Below are positions 38,327 through 46,695 of a stretch of 64,000 nucleotides of DNA, piece by piece. The notes beneath the pieces are model-generated. The model saw only the letters and a list, made by a program, of their open reading frames with translations, was not told the DNA's origin and ran no database searches. Source of the stretch: Streptomyces cavernae (GTDB lineage: Bacteria; Actinomycetota; Actinomycetes; Streptomycetales; Streptomycetaceae). The translations under genes and the position numbers were made by a program. Position 1 is the stretch's first letter; every line of letters begins with the position of its first letter. The stretch covers positions 62,001 to 126,000 of the forward strand of contig NZ_RPDJ01000007.1 of the NCBI RefSeq assembly GCF_004023625.1, in the 5' to 3' direction.

Positions 38327-39694
38327 ATGAGCCTGCCGCCGCTCGCCTCAGGAGCCGAAGGCCCCCACGCCCTGCGGCCGCTCACCACCACCGTGCTCGA
38401 CTCCCTCGCCCGCGGCACCGCCACACGAGGCCGACCCCTGCCCGCCGGAGGACCCGCCGCCGTCGCCCAACGGCTGCACGAGACCATCGGCGACGTCCTG
38501 CCCCAGCACGGCACCGGAGCCACCGCCGCACTCACCACCCTCGTCCAAGCCCTCACAGAAGGCGCCGCCGACCCCGCCCACCCCCTGTGCGCAGGCCACC
38601 TCCACTGCCCACCCCTCGCCGTCGCCACCGCCGCAGACCTGGCCGCGTCCGCCCTCAACCCCTCCCTCGACTCCTGGGACCAGGCCCCCGCCGCATCGGA
38701 ACTCGAAACACTCGTCACCGACGCCCTCGCACACGAGGTCTACGGCACACAGGCCGCCGCCCTCGTCACCACCGGCGGCACCGAGTCCAACCAGCTCGCC
38801 CTCCTCCTCGCCCGCGAACTCACCGGCCCCGCCCAACTCGTGTGCGGAGCAGCCGCCCACCACTCACTGCACCGCGCCGCCTGGCTCCTCGCACTGCCCC
38901 AACCCGTCGTCCTACCCGCCCCCACCGGCACCCTCGACCCGGCCGCCCTCCACCAAGCCCTCACCACCCTGCACGGCCCCCTACTCGTGGCCGCCACCGC
39001 AGGCACCACCGACGCCGGACTCATCGACCCCCTCCCCGACATCGCCGCCGTCTGCCAAGCCCACAACGCCCGCCTCCACATCGACGCCGCCTACGGCGGA
39101 GGCCTCCTCTTCAGCGACCACCACCGCCCCCTGCTCCACGGCATCACCCACGCCCACACCGTCACCCTCGACCTGCACAAACTCGGCTGGCAACCAGCCG
39201 CCGCCGGACTCCTCGCCATCCGCCACCCCGACGAGACCGCCGCCCTCCACCACCGCGCCGACTACCTCAACGCCCAAGACGACACCGAAGCCGGCCACCC
39301 CGACCTACTCGGCCGCTCCCTGCGCACCACCCGCCGCCCCGACATCCTCAAAATCGCAGTCACCCTCAAAGCACTCGGCCGCACCGGCCTCGGCACCCTC
39401 GTCGACCAGGTCTGCGCCCACGCCCAAACCCTCGCCGACCTCATCACCGCCCACCCCCGCCTCGAACTTCACTCAACACCCACCATCAGCACCGTCCTGT
39501 TCAGGCCAACCAACACCCCCGACACCACCGTGGCCCGCATACGCAGAACCCTCCTCGAAGAAGGCCACGCCGTCCTCGGCCGCGCCCACCTCGACGACCG
39601 GCTCTGGCTCAAAGCCACCCTCCTCAACCCCCACACGCGGCCCGACGACCTCGCCACCCTGCTCGAACTCGTGGAAGGACACACCCCCCGATGA
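38327..39694 (+). CDS. PLP-dependent diamine-forming decarboxylase (DesA-like)
   Basis: 455 aa, group II decarboxylase fold: HPLCAGHLHCPPL, VTTGGTESNQLALLLAR, HIDAAYGGGLLFS and the PLP lysine in DLHKLGWQPAAAG near residue 285. Siderophore decarboxylases of this group turn lysine or ornithine into cadaverine or putrescine. GAAGGA lies eight bases before ATG at 38327. ATGA overlap with the N-monooxygenase gene shows that the two act in one pathway. Cytoplasmic. Confidence 0.9.
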   Translation: MSLPPLASGAEGPHALRPLTTTVLDSLARGTATRGRPLPAGGPAAVAQRLHETIGDVLPQHGTGATAALTTLVQALTEGAADPAHPLCAGHLHCPPLAVATAADLAASALNPSLDSWDQAPAASELETLVTDALAHEVYGTQAAALVTTGGTESNQLALLLARELTGPAQLVCGAAAHHSLHRAAWLLALPQPVVLPAPTGTLDPAALHQALTTLHGPLLVAATAGTTDAGLIDPLPDIAAVCQAHNARLHIDAAYGGGLLFSDHHRPLLHGITHAHTVTLDLHKLGWQPAAAGLLAIRHPDETAALHHRADYLNAQDDTEAGHPDLLGRSLRTTRRPDILKIAVTLKALGRTGLGTLVDQVCAHAQTLADLITAHPRLELHSTPTISTVLFRPTNTPDTTVARIRRTLLEEGHAVLGRAHLDDRLWLKATLLNPHTRPDDLATLLELVEGHTPR

Positions 39695-41100
39695 GCCCCG
39701 CACCCCACGAGCCCACCACCATCCGCGACCTCGTCGGCATCGGCATCGGCCCCTTCAACCTCTCCCTCGCCGCCCTCGCCCACCCCCTCATCGAACTCGA
39801 CACCGTCTTCTACGACCAACGCCCCGCCTTCCACTGGCACCCCGGCCTCCTCGTCGACGGCGCCACGCTCCAAGTCCCCTTTCTCGCCGACCTCGTCACC
39901 CTCGCCGACCCCACCAGCCCCTGGACCTTCCTCAACTACCTCCGCAGCCGCGAACGCCTCTTCCCCTTCTACTTCGCCGAGCACTTCCACATCCAACGCG
40001 CCGAATACGACGCCTACTGCCGCTGGGTCAGCGAAAACCTCCCCGCCCTCAAGTTCGGGCACCGCGTCGACGCCGTCCGCTGGAACACCGACCGCGCCCT
40101 GTTCGAAGTCGACTGCACCCAACTCGACACCAACGGCGAAGCCACCGCCGCCCTCCGCACCCACACCAAGAACGTCGTCCTCGGCATCGGCACCGCCCCC
40201 TACATCCCCGACCCCCTCAAACCCCTCGTCGACGGCCCCGGCGCACCCGTCATCCACGCCGCCGACTACCTCCAGCACCGCGACCGCCTCCTCACCGCAG
40301 GCCACATCACCGTCGTCGGCTCAGGACAATCCGGCGCCGAAGTCTTCCTCGACCTCCTCAAACACCGACCCCACGGCCACGAAGGACTCCACTGGCTCGC
40401 CCGCACCGAAGCCTTCGCCCCCATGGAGTACTCCAAGCTCGGCCTCGAACACTTCACCCCCGACTACACCCACTACTTCCACGCCCTCCCCGAACCCGTC
40501 CGCGACCGCCTCGTCCCCGCCCAATGGCAACTCCACCGCGGCATCGACACCCACACCATCGCCGCCATCCACGACGAGCTCTACCGCCGCACCCTCCACG
40601 GCGGCTGGCCCGACGCCGTCCTCACCCCCGGCGTCAACGTCCGCACCGCCGGACGCATCGCCATCACCAAGATCGAACTCCACCTGGAACACATCCAGCA
40701 GGGCACCCGCTCCCGCCTCGCCACCGACGCCGTCGTCCTCGCCACCGGCTACCGCGAACGCCCCCTCGACCACCTCCTCGCCGGACTCGACCCCCACCTC
40801 CACCGCGACAGCTCCGGCCGCCCCGGCATCGACGACCACCACCGCCTCCACCTCGACCCAGCCGTCACCGGCACCGTCTACGTCCAGAACGCCGAACTCC
40901 ACACCCACGGCGTCGGCACCCCAGACCTCGGCCTCGCCGCCTGGCGCAGCGCAACCATCCTCAACACCCTCACCGACAAAGAGCCCTACCCCCTCCCACA
41001 ACGCACCGCCTTCACCACCTTCGGCCTCCAACAACAAAAGCCTCGGATCCCGTCCACCCGCCAGGCACCCGTCCTGACACCCCTGGTGGACGGGACCTGA
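39691..41100 (+). CDS. Lysine/ornithine/diamine N-monooxygenase (DesB/AlcA-like)
   Basis: 469 aa. FAD motif GIGIGPFNLSLAAL, FHWHPGLLVDGATLQVPFLADLVTLADP, NADPH motif VVGSGQSGAEVFLDLL, and the C-terminal ATGY (VVLATGYRERP). It N-hydroxylates a terminal amine, here most likely the diamine made by the preceding enzyme. No acyltransferase or siderophore synthetase follows, so the pathway is incomplete at this locus. Confidence 0.92.
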   Translation: MSPAPHEPTTIRDLVGIGIGPFNLSLAALAHPLIELDTVFYDQRPAFHWHPGLLVDGATLQVPFLADLVTLADPTSPWTFLNYLRSRERLFPFYFAEHFHIQRAEYDAYCRWVSENLPALKFGHRVDAVRWNTDRALFEVDCTQLDTNGEATAALRTHTKNVVLGIGTAPYIPDPLKPLVDGPGAPVIHAADYLQHRDRLLTAGHITVVGSGQSGAEVFLDLLKHRPHGHEGLHWLARTEAFAPMEYSKLGLEHFTPDYTHYFHALPEPVRDRLVPAQWQLHRGIDTHTIAAIHDELYRRTLHGGWPDAVLTPGVNVRTAGRIAITKIELHLEHIQQGTRSRLATDAVVLATGYRERPLDHLLAGLDPHLHRDSSGRPGIDDHHRLHLDPAVTGTVYVQNAELHTHGVGTPDLGLAAWRSATILNTLTDKEPYPLPQRTAFTTFGLQQQKPRIPSTRQAPVLTPLVDGT

Positions 41101-41116
41101 GGCTCCCGCACCCTAC

Positions 41117-41172
41117 GAACTACCGAACTACCGAACTACCGAACTACCGAACTGCCGAAGTACCGAACTGCC
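41117..41172. repeat. 8-bp tandem repeat
   Basis: GAACTACC four times, then GAACTGCC, GAAGTACC, GAACTGCC: seven 8-bp units between convergent genes. Confidence 0.9.
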
Positions 41173-41187
41173 GGACAACCACCGGCA

Positions 41188-43011
41188 CTAGAACACCGGC
41201 GTACCCTCCCGCGTCAGCCGCCAGCCCACCGACGCGAAATCCTTCGGATCCAGCACACCCTTCGCCGTCACCCACTCAGCGATACGCGTCCGGATCTCCG
41301 TCGACTCCGCCCACACCTCCGGCGCCGACGCCACATGCGGGAACGCACCGCCACCATTCGCCCGGTAATTGTTCACCGCGAACACGAAACGCTGCGCATC
41401 CTCCAGCGCCACACCCTCGAACGTCAGATTCTTGATCCGCGAACCCGCCGGCTCCGCGATGTCGATGTCGTACCCCACACCCGACACATAGTCGTAGTTG
41501 TAGTCCGGCCGACCCCCAGCATTGGTCAGCTTCTCCACATCGACCGCCGCACCCGCCGCCGTCCGCACGAAATACTCCGCCGAATACTCCAGGTACGCCC
41601 GCACCTGCGCACCCGTCATCACCTTCGCCACCAGCGTGTTGTCATACACATACAGGCTCGACAGATCCCGGATCGTCACATCCCCCGCCGGAATCTCCGA
41701 CGTCCGCGAGAACGGCGACGCCTGCGCGATCACCGGCAGCGACACATACTCCGTACCCGCCAACGCCGCCCGCACCACGTCCTCCTGGACCCTGGTGATC
41801 AGATCGATGATCGGAGCGTCCTTGAACCGCGCCTCGACCGTCGTCAAAGCCTCCGTCGCCGTACCCACCACCTGGTTCACGTACTTCACCACCGCAGCGT
41901 GCTCATCCGCCAGCAACCTGGTGATCTTCGGGTCGTCGGCGACGGCGTTGGAGTTGAGCAACGAGGCCTTCACGGACTCGACCTCCCACCGCCCCTTCTC
42001 CAACACCAGCTCGAAGTCGAACAGCGTCAACCGCTCCGCGAAACACAGCGGCTCCGACAACACCACCGTCTTCCCCGTCTGCTCATTGACGACCTTCAAC
42101 TCCGGAATCTCCACATGCGCGTGCCCGACGAGAATCGCGTCGATCCCCGGCACCTGCCTCGCCACGTTCGCCGCCGCATTCTCCACATGCGGCAACTGAT
42201 CCCCGTACGACGACGTCCCCGACGACCCACTGTGCGCCGACACGACCACCACGTCCGCACCCATCGACCGCAGCTTCGGCACCCACTTCGCCGCCTGCTC
42301 CTCCAACCCCGGGAACGTCAACTTCCCCTGCACATAAGCCTTGTCCCAGATCGCGATCCCAGGATTCGTCAACCCGAGAACCGCAACCTTGACCGGCGGC
42401 GCACCCGGCACCTGGAACTTCTTCATGAAGTACGGAGGGAACGCCGGCTTCAACGTCTTCGCGTCCAACGCGTTCGCACCCAGCAACGGAAAACGGCACT
42501 GCGACTCGAACTTCCGCAGCGTCTCGATCCCGTAGTTGAACTCGTGGTTCCCCAGCGCCACCGCGTCGTACCCGATGGCATTCATCGCCTGCGCCATCGG
42601 ATGCACCGGACCACCCTTCGCGGTGATCGGATCGACCTTCGCGTAGTAGTACGTCAGCGGCGTCCCCTGGATAGTGTCACCCGCGTCCAGCAGCAGCGTG
42701 TTGCACCGCCCCTTCTCCGCACGGACCTGGTCGACCAGGGTCGAAATCCGCGCCAGCCCCTGCGCGTTGCCCGCCTTGTCGGAGTACTCCGCGTCCTTGA
42801 AGTAGTCCCAGTTGAAGACGTGCCCGTGCAGATCCGTCGTGCCCATCACGGTCAACGCATACCGCCGCACAGGCTTCCTCCCCACGGCCGCACCCCCCGC
42901 CTGCTGCCCCGTCTGGGCCTGGGCCGCAGGAGTACCGACCCCGGTGGCGAGCGCGACGCCCGCCCCCGTCACAGCGGACTTCTTGAGGAACTTCCGGCGG
43001 TTCAAGGGCAT
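41188..43011 (-). CDS. Tat-exported 5'-nucleotidase / 2',3'-cyclic phosphodiesterase
   Basis: 607 aa. Twin-arginine signal NRRKFLKKSAVTGAGVALA at the start. Calcineurin-like metal site: TTDLHGHVFN, DAGDTIQGTP, ALGNHEFNYG and VGHAHVEIP. The 5'-nucleotidase C-terminal domain starts near residue 385 and includes VNNYRANGGGAFPH. It dephosphorylates extracellular nucleotides for phosphate and nucleoside recovery. ATG at 43011 with GAGGAG upstream. Last bases lie close to the 8-bp repeat array. Confidence 0.93.
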   Translation of the reverse strand: MPLNRRKFLKKSAVTGAGVALATGVGTPAAQAQTGQQAGGAAVGRKPVRRYALTVMGTTDLHGHVFNWDYFKDAEYSDKAGNAQGLARISTLVDQVRAEKGRCNTLLLDAGDTIQGTPLTYYYAKVDPITAKGGPVHPMAQAMNAIGYDAVALGNHEFNYGIETLRKFESQCRFPLLGANALDAKTLKPAFPPYFMKKFQVPGAPPVKVAVLGLTNPGIAIWDKAYVQGKLTFPGLEEQAAKWVPKLRSMGADVVVVSAHSGSSGTSSYGDQLPHVENAAANVARQVPGIDAILVGHAHVEIPELKVVNEQTGKTVVLSEPLCFAERLTLFDFELVLEKGRWEVESVKASLLNSNAVADDPKITRLLADEHAAVVKYVNQVVGTATEALTTVEARFKDAPIIDLITRVQEDVVRAALAGTEYVSLPVIAQASPFSRTSEIPAGDVTIRDLSSLYVYDNTLVAKVMTGAQVRAYLEYSAEYFVRTAAGAAVDVEKLTNAGGRPDYNYDYVSGVGYDIDIAEPAGSRIKNLTFEGVALEDAQRFVFAVNNYRANGGGAFPHVASAPEVWAESTEIRTRIAEWVTAKGVLDPKDFASVGWRLTREGTPVF

Positions 43012-43296
43012 TTTTGTCGCAACTCCTCAGGTGGAACATGGTCATGACGCGCGTAGATTCTGACCCGTACATGACCCGGCGCAACAGACCTGCCAGGTTT
43101 CAAAATGATGACCACCGCGAGCTACGGCCCAGGCCCTCCCCGAACTGCCACAGTGGAAATAGACGACCGCAACAGGCGGAACCACCACCCAAGGGACCAG
43201 CACCCCGACGGCCACCATCCGAAGCACCGCCGGCCAAGGGGCCGCCAGTCAAAGGCCCACCACCCAACGGACCGCCAGAAGCAAGGACAACCACCC

Positions 43297-44001
43297 ATGG
43301 ACGAACAACCCACCCACCCCCACGGCACCCCCAACGCCCCGCGCGTAGCAGTCCGCGGAGAAGCCCACCTCGAAGTCGACCCCGAAATCGCCCGCATCGG
43401 CATCACCGTCAGCGCCCGCGGCACCGACCGCCGCGACACCCTGAACGACCTCACCCGCCGCAACACCGCCGTACTCGACCTCGTCAAAAGCTACGGAGAC
43501 GCCGTAGAACGCGTAGAAACCGGCGCCCTCTCGATCACCCCCGAACTCACCGAACACGGCCGCCGCGAACGCATCCGCGCCTACCACGGCCGCGTCCACA
43601 CCACCGCCGAACTCACCGACTTCACCGCACTCGGAGAACTCACCACCCGACTCGCCGACCTCGACCTCACCAGCGTCAGCGGCCCCTGGTGGACCCTGCG
43701 CCCGGACTCACCCGCCTACCGCGAATCCCGCCGCACAGCCGTCCACGAAGCCGTCCAGCGCGCCCGCGAATACGCCGAAGCCCTCGGCGCCGGCCTTGTC
43801 GCCCTCGTCGAACTCTCCGACACCGGCCTGACCGGCCCCGCCCCCCGCACAACCCGCGGCCTCAGCCCGCAAATGGCCCGCCACGGCGCAATGGAGGACT
43901 ATGCCGCCGAAACCGTCGACGCCGTCGATCTCGAACCCGTGCGACAGATCGTGACGGCCCAGGTCGAAGCGCACTTCATCATGACCCCGCCACAACTGTG
44001 A
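43297..44001 (+). CDS. SIMPL-domain (DUF541) protein
   Basis: 234 aa. VAVRGEAHLEVDPEIARIGI opens the SIMPL fold, with VERVETGALSITPEL and AVQRAREYAEALGAGLVALVEL later. It is the second SIMPL protein in the window but only distantly similar to that at 20968. No signal peptide. ATG at 43297 has AAGGA 11 bases upstream. Divergent from the nucleotidase gene; pyk follows on the same strand. Confidence 0.85.
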   Translation: MDEQPTHPHGTPNAPRVAVRGEAHLEVDPEIARIGITVSARGTDRRDTLNDLTRRNTAVLDLVKSYGDAVERVETGALSITPELTEHGRRERIRAYHGRVHTTAELTDFTALGELTTRLADLDLTSVSGPWWTLRPDSPAYRESRRTAVHEAVQRAREYAEALGAGLVALVELSDTGLTGPAPRTTRGLSPQMARHGAMEDYAAETVDAVDLEPVRQIVTAQVEAHFIMTPPQL

Positions 44002-44125
44002 ACAATTCCGCTCACCTGTTTCGCTGAGACCACCGAAATGCTCATCGGAGCAACCGCTCGCACAATTCAACGGTTGTCGGCAATCCTTCACCCAAGCGTT
44101 GTTGAGTAGACACGCCCAACGAAAT

Positions 44126-44143
44126 CCTTACCCGCCGGTAAGG
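44126..44143. promoter_or_regulatory. Palindrome just upstream of pyk
   Basis: CCTTACC-CGCC-GGTAAGG, a perfect 7-bp inverted repeat ending 14 bases before the pyk ATG. It could be an operator or a small hairpin covering the ribosome site; no other ribosome site is visible. Confidence 0.5.
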
Positions 44144-44157
44144 CATACGCTCGAAAC

Positions 44158-45594
44158 ATGCGCCGAGCAAAGATCGTCTGCACTCTAGGGCCCGCCACCG
44201 ACTCCTACGACCAGATCAAAGCCCTGGTCGAAGCCGGAATGGACGTAGCCCGCCTCAACCTCAGCCACGGCACCCACGCCGAGCACGAGGAGCGCTACCA
44301 CCGTGTACGAAAAGCCGCCGAAGAGCTCGGCCGCAACGTCGGCATCCTCGCCGACCTTCAAGGCCCGAAGATCCGCCTCGGCAGCTTCACCGAAGGACCC
44401 GTACTCCTTGAACGCGGAGACACCTTCACCATCACCGTCGAAGAAAACACCAAAGGCGACCGCCACACCTGCGGAACCACCTACGCCGGACTCGCCACCG
44501 ACGTCACACCCGGTGAACGCATCCTCGTGGACGACGGCAAAGTCTGCCTCCAGGTCACCGGCGTCGACGGCCCCCGCGTCCACACCACCGTCGTCGAAGG
44601 CGGGCTCATCTCCGACCACAAGGGCCTCAACCTCCCCGGAGTCGCCGTCTCCGTCCCCGCCCTCTCCGACAAGGACGAAGCCGACCTCCGCTGGGCCCTG
44701 CGCCACGGACTCGACATCATCGCCCTCTCCTTCGTCCGCAGCGGACACGACATCGACGACGTTCACCGCATCATGCGCGAAGAAAACCGCCGGCTCCCTG
44801 TCATCGCCAAGATCGAGAAACCTCAGGCCGTCGACAACCTCGAGAACATCGTCGCCGCCTTCGACGGCATCATGGTCGCCCGCGGCGACCTCGGCGTCGA
44901 AATGCCCCTCGAGCAGGTCCCGATGGTCCAAAAACGCGCCATCAAACTCGCCAAACGCAACGCCAAACCGGTCATCGTCGCCACCCAGATGCTCGACTCG
45001 ATGATCGACAACTCCCGGCCCACCCGAGCCGAAGCCTCCGACGTCGCCAACGCGATCATCGACGGCACGGACGCCGTGATGCTCTCCGGCGAGACCAGCG
45101 TCGGGGCGCACCCCATCGGCACCGTGAAGACGATGTCCCGCATCGTCGAGGCGGCGGAGGAGGACCTCCTCGCCAAGGGGCTCCCGCAGCTCACCGAGTC
45201 GAACAAGCCCCGCACCCAGGGCGGCTCCGTCGCCCGCGCCGCCGCAGAGATCGGCGACTTCCTCGACGCGAAGTTCCTCGTCGCCTTCACCCAGTCCGGC
45301 GACACCGCCCGCCGCCTCTCCCGCTACCGCTCCCCGATCCCCGTCCTCGCCTTCACCCCCGACCCCGCGACCCGGGCGCAGCTGAACCTCACCTGGGGCG
45401 TGGAAGCCTTCCTCGGCCCGGCCGTGGCCGCGACGGACGCGATGGTGACCCAGGTCGACGAACAACTCCTGAGGATCGGCCGCTGCGACAAGGGAGACAT
45501 CGTCGTCATCACGGCGGGCTCTCCGCCCGGGGTGTCCGGCGGGACGAACATGGTCCGCGTCCACCACGTGGGGGAGGACGACAGCCCCAAGTAG
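44158..45594 (+). CDS. pyk: Pyruvate kinase
   Basis: 478 aa. Opens RRAKIVCTLGPAT; catalytic signature LPVIAKIEKPQAVDN; MVARGDLGVEMP; and ATQMLDSMI with NSRPTRAEASDVANAI. C-terminal allosteric domain present. It converts phosphoenolpyruvate and ADP to pyruvate and ATP. ATG at 44158 has no normal ribosome site, only AAGG 14 bases upstream, so a leaderless or structured start is possible. Confidence 0.97.
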   Translation: MRRAKIVCTLGPATDSYDQIKALVEAGMDVARLNLSHGTHAEHEERYHRVRKAAEELGRNVGILADLQGPKIRLGSFTEGPVLLERGDTFTITVEENTKGDRHTCGTTYAGLATDVTPGERILVDDGKVCLQVTGVDGPRVHTTVVEGGLISDHKGLNLPGVAVSVPALSDKDEADLRWALRHGLDIIALSFVRSGHDIDDVHRIMREENRRLPVIAKIEKPQAVDNLENIVAAFDGIMVARGDLGVEMPLEQVPMVQKRAIKLAKRNAKPVIVATQMLDSMIDNSRPTRAEASDVANAIIDGTDAVMLSGETSVGAHPIGTVKTMSRIVEAAEEDLLAKGLPQLTESNKPRTQGGSVARAAAEIGDFLDAKFLVAFTQSGDTARRLSRYRSPIPVLAFTPDPATRAQLNLTWGVEAFLGPAVAATDAMVTQVDEQLLRIGRCDKGDIVVITAGSPPGVSGGTNMVRVHHVGEDDSPK

Positions 45595-45616
45595 TAGGGG
45601 CGGTGCCGCGGGTCAG

Positions 45617-46417
45617 TCAGTACTTGGGGCCTACGTGGGCGTCCATGAGGGCTACTGAGGCTTTTCGGGCTACGGAGACGTTGAACGGGTTTCCGTTGCG
45701 CTTGCAGTACGTCCACTCCACGCCGAGTTTGTCGAGAGTGTCCGTGTAAAGGCGGCGAATGTCGTCGGAGACGTTGGTGAAGAAGTACCTGGGATATTCG
45801 TAGCGTTTGCACTCTCCGGCGACGAGCCGCGTTGTCCAGTTGGTGATGCGGCAACCGTCGGAGTGGATGAGACCGCGGACGAATTCCCAGGGGTGGGCGT
45901 CGACGATTTCCTGTTGCCAGGGTTCGAGGGCGATCTTGCGTTCGTGCTTTTTGCCGGGGCCGTGTTGAGGGAATAGGCAGTTGAGGTGCTTGAAGTACAC
46001 CTTGACATTGTGGGCGCCGCCCACGCGGACCCGACATGTGGCGTTGTGCGGGAAGACTACGCGCAAGGCCTTCTCTGCTTTTCCTTGGATGCCGGGCCAC
46101 GCGTCGTCGAGCGTGATCATGAGGCTCGGCACTCGGTGCTTGGCGTAGTGGCTGATGTGGCCATCGCCGAGGTAGAGGCCGAGCAGGTAGCTGTATGCGT
46201 TCTCGTCCAATGGGCGGCTGTCACATCGTGGGCAGAGCAGCGATGGGGGAGTCGTCACCGGTTCGCCGCGCTTCACTCGGTCCGTGTGCTTCCAGTAGCT
46301 GATCGTCCCGAGCGGCACGCTTAGCTGTCGGGCCACATCCGTGTTGCGGGCCCCGTCGCGCAGCAGCGTGAGTGCTTGTTGCCGAACTTCCGCTCCGTGA
46401 TAGTTCACGTGTGCCAC
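45617..46417 (-). CDS. HTH + zinc-binding + LAGLIDADG endonuclease-like protein
   Basis: 266 aa. Residues 8-45 form a transposase-type helix-turn-helix (ALTLLRDGARNTDVARQLSV). CPRC at 62-65 is a possible zinc knuckle. Two LAGLIDADG motifs follow: LLGLYLGDGHI (Asp85) and VRGLIHSDGCRI (Asp187), both with the acidic residue, as in monomeric homing endonucleases. It is free-standing, not inside an intron or intein. Codon use is visibly less G/C-rich than its neighbours, a sign of transfer. GTG start at 46417 with no clear ribosome site. It may be an endonuclease or a regulator derived from one. Confidence 0.78.
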   Translation of the reverse strand: MAHVNYHGAEVRQQALTLLRDGARNTDVARQLSVPLGTISYWKHTDRVKRGEPVTTPPSLLCPRCDSRPLDENAYSYLLGLYLGDGHISHYAKHRVPSLMITLDDAWPGIQGKAEKALRVVFPHNATCRVRVGGAHNVKVYFKHLNCLFPQHGPGKKHERKIALEPWQQEIVDAHPWEFVRGLIHSDGCRITNWTTRLVAGECKRYEYPRYFFTNVSDDIRRLYTDTLDKLGVEWTYCKRNGNPFNVSVARKASVALMDAHVGPKY

Positions 46418-46447
46418 TCTGGGTCACTGATCGTGACTGAGTGCAGC

Positions 46448-46484
46448 AAAAAAGCGGAGGTTCACGAGAATGTGGGCCTCCGCT
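46448..46484 (-). terminator. Intrinsic terminator of the tRNA gene
   Basis: On the minus strand AGCGGAGG, a 16-base loop and CCTCCGCT are followed by a run of T (A-run at 46448-46453 on the plus strand). It ends the tRNA transcript before the LAGLIDADG gene. Confidence 0.85.
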
Positions 46485-46516
46485 TACGAAACGTGACCTT
46501 GGAATCTAAGGATAAG

Positions 46517-46591
46517 TGCCCCGGGTCGGACTCGAACCGACACTGTATGGGTTTTGAATCCATTGCCTGCTGCCAATTGGGCTACCGGGGC
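46517..46591 (-). tRNA. tRNA with anticodon CAA (Leu) but short variable loop
   Basis: 75 bases on the minus strand. The acceptor stem GCCCCGG/CCGGGGC is perfect, D-loop contains AATTGGCAG, and T-arm GTCGGTTCGAGTCCGAC is canonical. The anticodon loop is TTCAAAA, giving CAA (codon UUG, Leu), flanked by an A-C mismatch at 31-39. The variable loop is only five bases, whereas leucine tRNAs have a long variable arm. Discriminator A73 fits Leu. CCA is not encoded. A terminator follows. Either an unusual tRNA-Leu or a decayed/other tRNA. Confidence 0.8.
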
Positions 46592-46695
46592 CCAGTGAAT
46601 CGAAGGTTTACCTCGACCCGCTGCCTGACCACCATACCGCAGCTAGGTACGCTCTTGTCAGCAGTACCCGTCTGCCCCGCAGCAAGGAGCCCCGA

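Noticed and set aside
38074..41100. 1008-aa plus-strand frame
   Set aside because: Only its last 469 codons (from 39691) are the monooxygenase; the front part is out of frame with the decarboxylase and is Arg/Pro/His filler.
46517..46591. tRNA-Gln(UUG) on the plus strand (loop TTTTGAA with a G-T pair closing the stem)
   Set aside because: The plus strand lacks a T-loop TTCGA and D-loop GG at the right places; both are perfect on the minus strand.
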